From Prolixibacteraceae bacterium UBA6029 (GTDB lineage: Bacteria > Bacteroidota > Bacteroidia > Bacteroidales > Prolixibacteraceae): 64,000 bases of DNA. The DNA is taken from the NCBI GenBank assembly GCA_002429385.1, contig DIZL01000062.1:92839-156838 (forward strand), given 5' to 3'. Under the pieces are notes generated by a model. That model saw only the letters and a list, made by a program, of their open reading frames with translations, was not told the origin of the DNA and did no database searches. Made by a program: the position numbers and the translations under genes. How positions within the stretch are numbered: the stretch's first letter is position 1; every line of letters starts with the position of its first letter. Of the stretch, positions 25,395 to 33,619 are shown in pieces.

Positions 25395-27455
25395 TTATTT
25401 TTTCCTGATATGCATGACCTCACCCCCTCCTGAAGCCAGATGCAGCGTTATTTTATCTTTTCGGGTAACTTCTTTTATCTGTTTGACCAGCAGGTTGGGA
25501 TTGGTTCCCACCTCAGGGCTGTCGGTATAAATTTCAGCCTCATAATTGCCCTCCGAAAGGAAATCCAGGTTCACCGTCAGATCGCGCGCATCGTGATTGG
25601 TGACCGAACCCACATACCAGTCCGCATTTTTTCGTCGCGCAAAGGTGATGGTTTTAGCGACTTCTGCCGCCAACACCTTTGTTTCGTCCCAGACTGTTGG
25701 TACCTGCTGAATAAACTCAAATCCCGGCTGACCTTCATAGGCTTCAGGATAATCACATACCATGCCCAGATAGCTTTCCAGAACAACGTACATGGCCAGC
25801 ATATGACAACGTGTACCCATCATGACCGGTTTTATGTTCTGAGCCACAAACAGGTCTTCTGGCACTGCCCGAAAACCTCCCAGGTGATAGTCTGTAGCTC
25901 CGGCCAGCAGTCGGGTAAAGATGATGTTGAGGTCATGGTCCGGGGTGATCTTTTTCTCCCATTTGTTCACTTCATAATTCAGTGTGCCTTCCCGCGTAAA
26001 TTCATTGGGGTAAGTGCGTTCCAGTCCCGTTGGTTTGTAGGCCCCGTGAAACTGTATGTGCAGGTGATGTGCCGCTGCACGCTGAAGGATTTCAGTCTGT
26101 ATATTCACCATATCCTGATCGTCGCGATCCATAAAATCGCACATCAGCCCCTGGATTCCCCATTTTTGGTAGAGTGTAAAGGCCTCCTCCAGTTTGGGAT
26201 ACAAAGCCGACCAGTATACCCAGACCCGGATACCAACTCCTTTCGATTTGGCATAATCGCATACCTTTTGCATATCCAGCCCTTCTACCGGTTTAGTAAC
26301 ATCCACCTCGGTTCCCGGCTGATAACCCGTCCCGTTGTTAGTGTACCATTCATGTCCTCCCTGTTCAACTACCGAATGGTATTCCAATCCGTTGCGTGCA
26401 CAAAAATCGATGTAATATTTATTGGTCTCGAAGTTGTTGCCCTGTATAATGGTCGGATCAGAAACAATGGTTCCGTTCCACCAGGGGAAGGTGGTCTTGC
26501 CCGGTTTGATCCACGAGACATCCTTCAGTGCACAGGGCTCATTCAGGTCAGTAAGGATGTTCGATTCAAACAGATCACCAATCCGGTCAGAGATCATCAT
26601 CACCCGCCATGGACTCTTGTGAGGCAAACCGGCCTTCACCCTGTTCACATTTTGACCCGGCAGAGGCGACAATTTGCTGCACAGCACCCCATTGTGTTTC
26701 ACCAGGTACATGCCTGCATAATCCAGCAGTGCAGCTTCGGTAATGGCCATATAGGTTCCGTTGAAGTCGAACAGGGCAGGCATGTCCATCAGGGTATCTT
26801 CCTTGATCTGGTTATACTGCAAACTGGTGTACAAGCCCTCGTGCGAAGTGAGAAACCCGGACCTGAAGAGCGTCAGCACCTTTGGATTGCCCAACAGGTT
26901 AAAACTTGAATTTTCATCCGTCATCATAAAAGACTTCCATTTATTCTGCATGGGGAATTCATACCTGAAAGCCACCCCGTCGTTAAAAGCCCTCACCACC
27001 AGGTTGATCCTGCGGAAGGGGGCATATCGTTCATTCATGGGTACTAGCATTTCCCGGCAGTGACTATGAACCGTTTTATTTTTTCCAACCACCAGATCGT
27101 ACGTCTCGTTCAATTCACGCAAGACCGGTTTAGTGAGGGTGACATTCTTCCCGAATTCACCCGTTTCAGCAAAATTCAGGTTAAGCTGTGATTCTTCAAC
27201 CAGCTTCTTCCCCTTATAGGTGATGGAATAGGAGGGATACCCTGATTTCATTTCCAGCGAAAATACGATTTGCCCGTTGGGCGATTTAAGTTCCTGAGCT
27301 TTCAGTTCTGGATTTTGGGGAACAGACAGTCCCTCAGCTAAGGGCTTAACGGTCGGATTGGTATTGTTTTTTCCTGAATAATCGTTGCCTGTTTTAGATG
27401 CCAGAGCATGCACTGCCAGCGAACAGAAGATCAATAGCCCAATGATTTTTTTCAT
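25395..27455 (-). CDS. Glycoside hydrolase family 97 enzyme
   Basis: 686-aa GH97 protein (alpha-glucosidase or alpha-galactosidase type), exported. A signal peptide lies at residues 1-20 (MKKIIGLLIFCSLAVHALA). An N-terminal beta-sandwich is followed by the TIM barrel, with the segments FPWWNGT and CDFMDRDDQ. The Asp in CDFMDRDDQ sits where retaining GH97 enzymes carry the nucleophile, which favours the retaining (alpha-galactosidase-like) branch; this is an inference from recall. I chose the start at 27455 because the signal peptide begins there; the frame extends 38 codons further without family similarity. Confidence 0.9.
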   Translation of the reverse strand: MKKIIGLLIFCSLAVHALASKTGNDYSGKNNTNPTVKPLAEGLSVPQNPELKAQELKSPNGQIVFSLEMKSGYPSYSITYKGKKLVEESQLNLNFAETGEFGKNVTLTKPVLRELNETYDLVVGKNKTVHSHCREMLVPMNERYAPFRRINLVVRAFNDGVAFRYEFPMQNKWKSFMMTDENSSFNLLGNPKVLTLFRSGFLTSHEGLYTSLQYNQIKEDTLMDMPALFDFNGTYMAITEAALLDYAGMYLVKHNGVLCSKLSPLPGQNVNRVKAGLPHKSPWRVMMISDRIGDLFESNILTDLNEPCALKDVSWIKPGKTTFPWWNGTIVSDPTIIQGNNFETNKYYIDFCARNGLEYHSVVEQGGHEWYTNNGTGYQPGTEVDVTKPVEGLDMQKVCDYAKSKGVGIRVWVYWSALYPKLEEAFTLYQKWGIQGLMCDFMDRDDQDMVNIQTEILQRAAAHHLHIQFHGAYKPTGLERTYPNEFTREGTLNYEVNKWEKKITPDHDLNIIFTRLLAGATDYHLGGFRAVPEDLFVAQNIKPVMMGTRCHMLAMYVVLESYLGMVCDYPEAYEGQPGFEFIQQVPTVWDETKVLAAEVAKTITFARRKNADWYVGSVTNHDARDLTVNLDFLSEGNYEAEIYTDSPEVGTNPNLLVKQIKEVTRKDKITLHLASGGGEVMHIRKK

Positions 27456-27729
27456 TTTCCTGATAATAAACATGAAAGCTAAGTTGTTTTCATGTTTCAG
27501 GAACAAATGTCGGAAGAATAAATGGAAAAAAGACTTTCCATTATGCCTCATCCATTGTTCATTCATCAAATGCCTTCATTATCATGTTTAGAATCTATAA
27601 GAATAATTAAATATACTGGTGCAGCATGACTTCGGACATGGATATCCAAAATCAGGCTATTGGATCAACAGGTACTTATCAGGTATTACCTTAGCATCCG
27701 GTCTTAATATTATTAGAAAATGATTCAAT

Positions 27730-27822
27730 GGTTATTCGAAACTTATTCGTTGATTATTCGAACAGAACTGAACAAGCTTCGAATAAGCTTCGAATAACCT
27801 TCGAATAACCTTCGAATAAACT
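27730..27822. repeat. 11-nt-period repeats, unit AACCTTCGAAT, with inverted copies
   Basis: Four plus-orientation 11-nt units (AAGCTTCGAAT twice, AACCTTCGAAT twice) lie at about 27773-27817. They are preceded by three inverted units (...TTATTCG...). The whole forms an interrupted palindrome. A TATCTTTG promoter-like element follows at 27835-27842. The rest of the 27456-27894 gap shows no gene. Confidence 0.85.
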
Positions 27823-27894
27823 TAAAGCCATTCCTATCTTTGTAAGCGAGACTTCAAGGCTCGGGTAAGGCCCATTTATGGATATTGTCAATCC

Positions 27895-28329
27895 TTAGCT
27901 GGTTAAAATCTTCTCCATGGAGTTTCGTTCCTTATCGGTGAGGGTATCCATTTCTTCAAGCGCATGTTGAATTTTGGTCTTAAAGTTCCAGCAGGTCATT
28001 TGACGCAGTGAGAGACGACGGGCAAATTCGTAGGAGGAAATATCCTCTCTTCCTTTGCAGACGCTGTATGCAATATAAAACGCTTTGCTGACCGGGAATT
28101 TTATGCCATGGAAAATGGTACCGTTCGTTGCCGTTTCCTTGGCTTTGCATTTGGTGCAGCGCCGTGAAAAGGGTTCCTGTCCCGGACAGGAATTGGTATT
28201 CCCGCATTTCTTGCATACAAATCCATTGGCCCATTTAATCCCGGCTAAAAATTCGAGGCATTTCCCATCACTCTGGAACATTTCCTCAAGTTGTTCAGGA
28301 CTAAGGTTATTGCTGAAAATAGGGTTCAT
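27895..28329 (-). CDS. Stand-alone IS1595-type zinc-ribbon protein
   Basis: 144-aa protein matching only the N-terminal Zn-ribbon of IS1595-family transposases. The pattern is CKKCGN...CTKC in a KWANGFVCKKCG context, then helices resembling the helix-turn-helix (SYEFARRLSLRQMTCWNFKTKI). The DDE/ISXO2 catalytic domain is absent. No inverted repeats were found around it. It may be a domesticated DNA-binding protein or a truncated transposase. Start at 28329 (MNPIFSNN); the open frame runs 14 codons further upstream. Confidence 0.75.
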   Translation of the reverse strand: MNPIFSNNLSPEQLEEMFQSDGKCLEFLAGIKWANGFVCKKCGNTNSCPGQEPFSRRCTKCKAKETATNGTIFHGIKFPVSKAFYIAYSVCKGREDISSYEFARRLSLRQMTCWNFKTKIQHALEEMDTLTDKERNSMEKILTS

Positions 28330-28452
28330 AATCTGATTATTTCTGTTGCAAATGTAAAGAAATAGTGTCATTAAAAAGATTTAAGTGTCACTAATGCGAT
28401 TTGTTCTCTTCTTTTTAGTAATTTTGCTGACCAATCATAGGAAACATTCAAC

Positions 28453-28698
28453 ATGGAAAATAATTGTGAAGTTAAGTCAAGACCACGAACAATCAAAGAG
28501 ATTCTGAAAAGCTGGACTTTCTGGAGACCAGTTTTGTCCATGGCCATCGGAGGCCTGGCAGGTTTTTCGTACTATTATTTTGTCGGATGTGCTTCAGGCA
28601 CCTGTGCGATTACAAGTAGTCCCTACATGAGTACCTTCTGGGGCGCCATGATGGGTTTGTTTTTGGTAAACAGTCCCTGTAGCAGGGGTAAGTGCTAA
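28453..28698 (+). CDS. DUF6132 family small membrane protein
   Basis: 81-aa protein with two hydrophobic segments (about 29-46 and 60-75). A GCASGTCAITSSPYMST motif holds two Cys between the helices, and a Cys-rich tail (CSRGKC) closes it. It matches the Bacteroidota DUF6132 pattern, usually found next to thioredoxin and sulfur genes, as here. The paired Cys facing one side of the membrane suggest thiol chemistry. A TAATTTTG element at 28419-28426 may be its promoter. Confidence 0.8.
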   Translation: MENNCEVKSRPRTIKEILKSWTFWRPVLSMAIGGLAGFSYYYFVGCASGTCAITSSPYMSTFWGAMMGLFLVNSPCSRGKC

Positions 28699-28735
28699 GG
28701 ATTATTAAAAAAAGGAACATTAATACATCAAGGCA

Positions 28736-29203
28736 ATGAAAAAACTTATAAGTTCAATCTTGTTAGGGTTTGTCGTATTACTGAGCAACTGCAACGCAGT
28801 TAATCCCGGCAAAGCAAAGAGTGACACGCAGACTTCAGTGTCAGGGGGCGTAATTGTTTTAACAAACGAAGCCTTCAAACAACAGATTTTCAATTACGAT
28901 AAGAATAAGGAGTGGAAGTACGAAGGTAAATTACCTGCGATCATTGACTTTTATGCCAGTTGGTGTGGCCCGTGCAGGCAACTATCGCCCCGGGTGGAAG
29001 AAATTGCGAAACAATATGCAGGTAAAATTATCGTATACAAGGTAGATACCGATGCTGAGGGTTTACTGGCTCAGAGCATGGGCATTTCGAGTTTGCCTAC
29101 CTTGCTGTTTATACCCGTTAAGGGTCAGCCAACAGCCACGATGGGCGCAGTTCCCAAAGAGACTCTGGAGAAAGCTATTCATGAAGTGCTATTGGTTAAA
29201 TAA
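28736..29203 (+). CDS. Exported thioredoxin (lipoprotein candidate)
   Basis: 155-aa thioredoxin-fold protein. The hydrophobic N-terminus ends in LLSNC, a possible lipobox with Cys19. The active site is SWCGPC near residues 75-80, and the cis-Pro segment is SLPTLL. It would act in the periplasm as a disulfide reductase. It follows the DUF6132 gene by 37 nt on the same strand. Confidence 0.9.
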   Translation: MKKLISSILLGFVVLLSNCNAVNPGKAKSDTQTSVSGGVIVLTNEAFKQQIFNYDKNKEWKYEGKLPAIIDFYASWCGPCRQLSPRVEEIAKQYAGKIIVYKVDTDAEGLLAQSMGISSLPTLLFIPVKGQPTATMGAVPKETLEKAIHEVLLVK

Positions 29204-29345
29204 GGTTGAACAGGTTTCATTAATGCTTTTATTTGCTTTAGGATATAAAATAAGCATTGGCAACCCAGCCAATGTTTTTTTATATTCCTAAAATCGTAAT
29301 ATATAAGGATTCTTATGTATTTTTATGTTTTCATCTCTCTATTAT

Positions 29346-30494
29346 ATGAAGCCTAAAGAAGATCCTTCCTATATCGAATTATTCCTTTCTTTCTTCTGGA
29401 TCGGATTAACCGGTTTTGGCGGTTTGGCCATGACTGCCCACATCCGAAAACATATTGTGGACAAACGGAAATGGTTAGATGCAAATACCTTTGATTCAGG
29501 ACTTGCACTTTGTCAGGTTATTCCCGGGGCGATCGTAATGCAGTTGGCAGCTTATATTGGGTTGAAATTGAAAGGTATCCGTGGAGCTGTTGTCACTTTT
29601 ATAGGGTTTGGGTTACCTGCATTTTTAATCATGTTTATCCTTTCGGTTCTTTACAAACAATCCCAGAATATTTCAGGAGTTGAAATGGTTTTAAGCGGAT
29701 TAAGGGTGGTCATTGTTGCAATTGTGGCCAATGCTGCCTATGTATTTGGTGTAAAGAATTTTAAAAATGTAAACGACTGGGTCATTGCAGTCATTGCAGC
29801 CGGATTGTTTCTAACCAAATTGCACCCGTTCCTGGTTTTACTTATTGCTTCACTGTTAGGTCTGTTACTGACCAGAAAAGAATCTCCGGCTACTGCAAAA
29901 CTTTCCAGTGCCAGAACCTTCAGGTTCTTCCTGATCCTGATTCTGGTGGTTGCAGTGTGTTCAACAATCTTGTTTTTTGTGAATAAGGAATACTTTACTC
30001 TGGCAACTATCATGTTGCGTATTGACCTTTTCTCGTTTGGAGGAGGACTGGCGGCTATGCCGATTATGTATCACGAATTGGTTGATTTATTTGGTTGGTT
30101 CGACCAGAAAACATTTATGGATGGTGTTATACTTGGCCAGGTAACCCCGGGTTCAATTATTATTTCCGCAACGTTTTTCGGGTATATGCATTTTGGTACT
30201 ATCGGCAGTATACTGGCTACGGTCTGTGTGTTTACCCCGTCGTTTCTGATCCTGATGGGAATCATCCCGTTTTTCGACAAGCTGGGGTCTTATCCTCAGT
30301 TTCAAAAAGTGATCAATGGAATCCTGTGCTCATTTGTTGGTCTTTTAACCATAGTAACCTATCGTTTTACTGTCGATATCCATTGGAATTTGGTAAATGT
30401 ATTATTTACGCTGGCTGCTTTTGCCTTGTTGGTGCGAAAAGTGGATGTTATTTGGATTATCCTTGGAGGGATACTTTTGTCTTTTGTAATGTGA
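29346..30494 (+). CDS. chrA: ChrA-family (chromate) transporter, two-domain
   Basis: 382-aa CHR transporter with two homologous halves (residues about 1-185 and 195-382). Each begins with the family motif F-x-x-G-x-x-x-F-G-G: WIGLTGFGGLAMTAHI and LFSFGGGLAAMPIMYHELV. Each carries a G-Q-V-x-P-G segment (ALCQVIPGAIV and LGQVTPGSIII). ChrA exports chromate in exchange for sulfate or ions, and sulfate is its usual structural analogue. In a sulfur gene cluster a sulfur-oxyanion role is possible. ATG at 29346 chosen; an upstream ATG adds seven residues. Confidence 0.88.
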   Translation: MKPKEDPSYIELFLSFFWIGLTGFGGLAMTAHIRKHIVDKRKWLDANTFDSGLALCQVIPGAIVMQLAAYIGLKLKGIRGAVVTFIGFGLPAFLIMFILSVLYKQSQNISGVEMVLSGLRVVIVAIVANAAYVFGVKNFKNVNDWVIAVIAAGLFLTKLHPFLVLLIASLLGLLLTRKESPATAKLSSARTFRFFLILILVVAVCSTILFFVNKEYFTLATIMLRIDLFSFGGGLAAMPIMYHELVDLFGWFDQKTFMDGVILGQVTPGSIIISATFFGYMHFGTIGSILATVCVFTPSFLILMGIIPFFDKLGSYPQFQKVINGILCSFVGLLTIVTYRFTVDIHWNLVNVLFTLAAFALLVRKVDVIWIILGGILLSFVM

Positions 30495-30628
30495 TATAGA
30501 ATAATTTATAGTATTACAGAACAAAATATTTATAATGAGGCAAGAACAACGTTTATAAGATCTTTATTTTTACCTTTAGAACAGGAATAAATAAGTTGCT
30601 TTTCAATTAAGAATTAAAACTTCATATT

Positions 30629-30880
30629 ATGGCAAAAGTTGTTGTACTGGGTGCAGCTTGTGTCGTATCGGCGGGTTATGGTATGATCAAAGGCAACGCG
30701 GCGACCATGACTGTTTACCCGATTGTTCCTGACTGGGAGAAGTATCCGCAATGGGGTAGAGATCTGAATTATACAGTTGGCGAAGCCGGATTGGCTGGGC
30801 ACTGGATCAAGATATTTTTGCATTATATGTTTATTCATAAGGCAAAAGGATATCCGTTCTGGTGGTTAATACCTGAATGA
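30629..30880 (+). pseudogene. Sulfide:quinone oxidoreductase remnant (internal deletion)
   Basis: 83-codon open frame. It starts MAKVVVLGA, like the FAD-binding N-terminus of SQR-type flavoproteins. It then jumps to a sequence resembling an SQR C-terminus: CVVSAGYGMIKGNAATM, YPIVPDWEKYPQWGRD, and a membrane-anchor segment HWIKIFLHYMFIHKAKGYP ending in LIPE. About 400 central residues, including FAD- and Cys-containing regions, appear missing. The frame is intact, so a micro-protein cannot be ruled out. The junction GGTGCAG would be a plausible microhomology deletion point. Comparison is from memory of the family. Confidence 0.55.
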
Positions 30881-30917
30881 AACAGTTTAATTCCTATTCA
30901 CTTTAAAACGATATATC

Positions 30918-31076
30918 ATGGCTAAAAATATTGTACGCGGTTATTACGATGAATCGTATCCTCCATTACCTACAAAATCAACCAAATTCTTGCGAAGAAA
31001 CCTTATCTGGCAAGCCTGGAGGTTCATCATACTTAATCTTAAGATTATGCGTATTATTGTTGGTGGGCATTCCTGA
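30918..31076 (+). CDS. Small basic protein (52 aa) in the sulfur cluster
   Basis: 52-aa ORF with ATG at 30918. It has a Tyr/Pro-rich N-terminal half (GYYDESYPPLPTKS), then a basic amphipathic segment (KFLRRNLIWQAWRF) and a hydrophobic end (IILNLKIMRIIVGG). It begins 38 nt after the SQR remnant and is followed by a strong terminator, so it is probably translated in that transcript. I do not recognise a family. A membrane-associated partner of the sulfide-oxidation module is possible. Confidence 0.55.
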   Translation: MAKNIVRGYYDESYPPLPTKSTKFLRRNLIWQAWRFIILNLKIMRIIVGGHS

Positions 31077-31101
31077 GTGAGAAGCGATTCTTTTTATAAA
31101 G

Positions 31102-31138
31102 CAAAAGCCGTCTTATAAAGGATTGGACGGCTTTTGTT
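31102..31138 (+). terminator. Terminator closing the chrA-SQR remnant segment
   Basis: An 11-bp stem CAAAAGCCGTC/GACGGCTTTTG with a loop of about 13 nt and a T-rich 3' side, 26 nt after the 52-aa gene. Confidence 0.85.
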
Positions 31139-31298
31139 TAAATAGTATTAAGAAATGGGTTTAGCTTATTTGACGCCACCAAATCAATAAACCTGTACAA
31201 ATAATTAAGAAAAAATGATTCTAAAATAGGTGTTTTGTATTTTAATGTTAGTAGATTGTGGCTCTAACTTAAATCGGACCAACTTTATATTCTAAACC

Positions 31299-32318
31299 AT
31301 GACCATTCTAATTCTTATCCTGGGGTTCCTGTTTGGAGCCATTCTTCAAAGTGCTAAATTGAATAAATACAATACGATTAGTGGAATGGCGAGGCTCGAA
31401 GATTTTACGGTGGCCAAAGCTATTGCTGTAGCAGTTGGTGTGGGTGCCATCCTGCTGAGTTTCGAAATCGGACTTGGATATGCGTCCTGGCATGTAAAAC
31501 CATTGATTTTGGTCGGAATAGGTTTTGGCGGACTTATATTTGGTGCAGGAATGGCTATTCTGGGTTATTGTCCCGGAACCTTGCCAATTTCGCTGGGCGA
31601 AGGTTCTATGGACGCGCTGGTCGGTATTGTTGGCGGTATTGTTGGTGGAATTGTTTATACCCTGATTCAACCTTCCATTCAGGGAATGTTGGGGCCTGAT
31701 TTGGGTAAACTTTCGCTTCAGAGTGCAATGGGCGGAGGGCCGGTTTATTATATTCTAACAATTGTATTCGGATTGGCGTTGGTAGGTACCGCTTTCTGGC
31801 TTAATAAATTGGAGAACAAGAAAAGTTACAACTGGTTATATGCCGGAATTGGATTAGCAATTCTCAATTGTATTGTCTTTCTGACCACGGTGTTTGACCG
31901 TGTAATTGGGGCTTCCACTTCTTATCCTTATGTGGGCGATTTATTGACAGGACTAACACAAAACGATTATTTTGCTTCAACAGTAAAACCGGGCCATTGG
32001 GAATTGATTTTTCTTACGGGATCCATGTTGTCAGGTTTGGTATTTTCATTGATACGCAAGGATTTCAAAATACAGTTAATTTACAGTGGATGGTCAAAGA
32101 CTGAAGGAAATTCGAAGACCAAACGCATCATCTGGGCATTTGTGGGTGGTTTCATCCTCTTGATTGGTGCGCGAATGGCAGGAGGATGCACCAGTGGCCA
32201 CGTTATTTCAGGAGGTATGCAGATTGCTGCAAGTAGCCTGTTGTTTGGTGCATTTGTTTTTGCAGGACTGTTACTTACAGGAAAATTCTTTTACAGAAAG
32301 GGTAGTTCGATACAATGA
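31299..32318 (+). CDS. YeeE/YedE (TsuA-like) sulfur transporter
   Basis: 339-aa membrane protein with about nine hydrophobic segments. The two conserved Cys-containing pore motifs of YeeE/YedE proteins are present, GYCPGT near residue 90 and GGCTSGH near residue 293. Characterised relatives take up thiosulfate. Its location among thioredoxins, rhodaneses and the SQR remnant fits import of sulfane or thiosulfate sulfur. Start ATG at 31299; it is monocistronic, convergent with the Crp/Fnr gene. Confidence 0.9.
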   Translation: MTILILILGFLFGAILQSAKLNKYNTISGMARLEDFTVAKAIAVAVGVGAILLSFEIGLGYASWHVKPLILVGIGFGGLIFGAGMAILGYCPGTLPISLGEGSMDALVGIVGGIVGGIVYTLIQPSIQGMLGPDLGKLSLQSAMGGGPVYYILTIVFGLALVGTAFWLNKLENKKSYNWLYAGIGLAILNCIVFLTTVFDRVIGASTSYPYVGDLLTGLTQNDYFASTVKPGHWELIFLTGSMLSGLVFSLIRKDFKIQLIYSGWSKTEGNSKTKRIIWAFVGGFILLIGARMAGGCTSGHVISGGMQIAASSLLFGAFVFAGLLLTGKFFYRKGSSIQ

Positions 32319-32364
32319 TAAGTTCACAATAGCGTAATCTCAGATTGGATCAGAACGTTGATTA

Positions 32365-33066
32365 TTAACCTTTTTTGCTTATTTCGAGTAACTCTTTGTG
32401 GTTCATAAGCACAATATCTTTATCATGCAATTCAATCAGTCCGTCCTTCTCAAAACTCTTCAGGAGTTTTACAGCGCTTTCGGTTGAGATGCCTGCAAAG
32501 TCAGCCATGTCTTTGCGCGAGAGCAGCTGAAAGACTTCAGGGTTTCCGGGTTTTAAACTATCGATATAAAGCAGGGTGTCGGCAATACGCCCATTCATCT
32601 GTTTGTATATCACGGTACGTAAGGTATCGAAAAGGTTTGCGTTTTGCTCGCAATACCGCTTAATCATGCTGAATCCGAATTGTCCGTTTAGCTTGATGAC
32701 CGAAGCAATCGCATCTTTTTCAACCAGGAACACCTGACAGTCGGTAAGGGCAACGGACGAATAATTGAAAGTGTTTTTGGTGAAGATTGCCGACAGTCCA
32801 ACAAATTCACCGGGTTGAATAATCCTGAGGTTAAAGCTTTTGGAACCGTCGCCTTCGATGTATTGCCTGGCCAGGCCATTGATTATAAACAATGCGTAGG
32901 AGGCAAATGCACCTTGTTTGGTAAGATGGTCGCCTTTGCGAAACAAGACCTGTGTTTTGCTGGCCCTTACCAACCGGGCTTCTTCGGGTGAGAGCATTTG
33001 AAAACAAGGCGCCTGAATATCGCAAATAAAGTCCTGATCAGTGTCAAGGATGGGTTTCATATCCAA
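32365..33066 (-). CDS. Crp/Fnr family transcriptional regulator
   Basis: 233-aa regulator. The cyclic-nucleotide-binding-like beta barrel covers about residues 25-145, a dimerisation helix follows, and a winged helix-turn-helix (RKDMADFAGISTESAVKLLKSFEKDGLI) lies at about 180-215. Two N-terminal Cys (C15 and C21, FICDIQAPCF) might sense redox or sulfur species; FNR-like iron-sulfur ligation would need more cysteines. It is divergent from the thioredoxin/CoADR genes and has a TTACA-N6-TGTAA palindrome next to its start. Confidence 0.92.
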   Translation of the reverse strand: MDMKPILDTDQDFICDIQAPCFQMLSPEEARLVRASKTQVLFRKGDHLTKQGAFASYALFIINGLARQYIEGDGSKSFNLRIIQPGEFVGLSAIFTKNTFNYSSVALTDCQVFLVEKDAIASVIKLNGQFGFSMIKRYCEQNANLFDTLRTVIYKQMNGRIADTLLYIDSLKPGNPEVFQLLSRKDMADFAGISTESAVKLLKSFEKDGLIELHDKDIVLMNHKELLEISKKG

Positions 33067-33072
33067 TTGAAA

Positions 33073-33088
33073 TTACATTTCACTGTAA
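33073..33088. promoter_or_regulatory. Candidate Crp/Fnr operator (TTACA-N6-TGTAA)
   Basis: A perfect 5-bp inverted repeat with a 6-nt spacer lies 7-22 nt upstream of the regulator's start, between the divergent genes. Size and symmetry fit Crp/Fnr sites, so it suggests autoregulation and control of the thioredoxin side. Protein-DNA match is inferred. Confidence 0.5.
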
Positions 33089-33182
33089 AGTTAGGATTAT
33101 ATCAATAAAAAAGTTGTCGCAGTTCAATTCATTAGCCGATACACTTAACCCCAAATATCTTTTCTCCACGGGTTTTATGATG

Positions 33183-33190
33183 TAGTTTTG
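33183..33190 (+). promoter_or_regulatory. -7 element (TAGTTTTG) for the thioredoxin/CoADR genes
   Basis: An exact TAnnTTTG match 28 nt upstream of the chosen start of the thioredoxin-like gene. No clear TTG at the -33 position was found. Confidence 0.4.
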
Positions 33191-33217
33191 TGTACGAACA
33201 ATTCAAACAGAAGGATC

Positions 33218-33574
33218 ATGTTGTACACCAATTTAAAACATATCGAAAGCGCTGCTGAACAGGTGGAAATCATCAATGAAAACAGTCAGGTAGTGATCAT
33301 CTGTGGTCGGATGGGTCCAATGTGCATCCCGGTATACCGGATTGCCGAGGAACTGGAAACAGAATACAAGCATGTTAAGTTTTATGATATGGAGTTTGAC
33401 AATCCTGAATCGGATATAATTCGCTCTTTACCTGAGGTGCAGGAATTCAGTAGTGTCCCGTTTATCATTTGGTACAAAAACGGGAAGGTAGTACAATCCA
33501 CTTCAGGCATTCAAACCAAAGCTCAGGTTACTGCTATACTGGATCAGGAATTTTCAGACACATTCTATGCTTAA
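33218..33574 (+). CDS. Thioredoxin-like protein with atypical CX6C site
   Basis: 118-aa thioredoxin-fold protein. The active-site region reads ICGRMGPMCIP, i.e. Cys-x6-Cys instead of CxxC. The cis-Pro segment SSVPFIIWYKNGK is kept, which is why I class it here. It may bind or relay persulfide rather than act as a reductase. Start at MLYTNLKHIESAA (33218); the frame extends ten codons upstream. First gene of the right-hand operon, 45 nt before a canonical thioredoxin. Confidence 0.82.
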   Translation: MLYTNLKHIESAAEQVEIINENSQVVIICGRMGPMCIPVYRIAEELETEYKHVKFYDMEFDNPESDIIRSLPEVQEFSSVPFIIWYKNGKVVQSTSGIQTKAQVTAILDQEFSDTFYA

Positions 33575-33619
33575 GGCTTCGAAACAAAACCAACAGGAAA
33601 TAACTTATAATAAGACAAT

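Noticed and set aside
25440..26909. 489-codon plus-strand ORF
   Set aside because: It lies antisense inside the GH97 gene; the sequence lacks protein family character.
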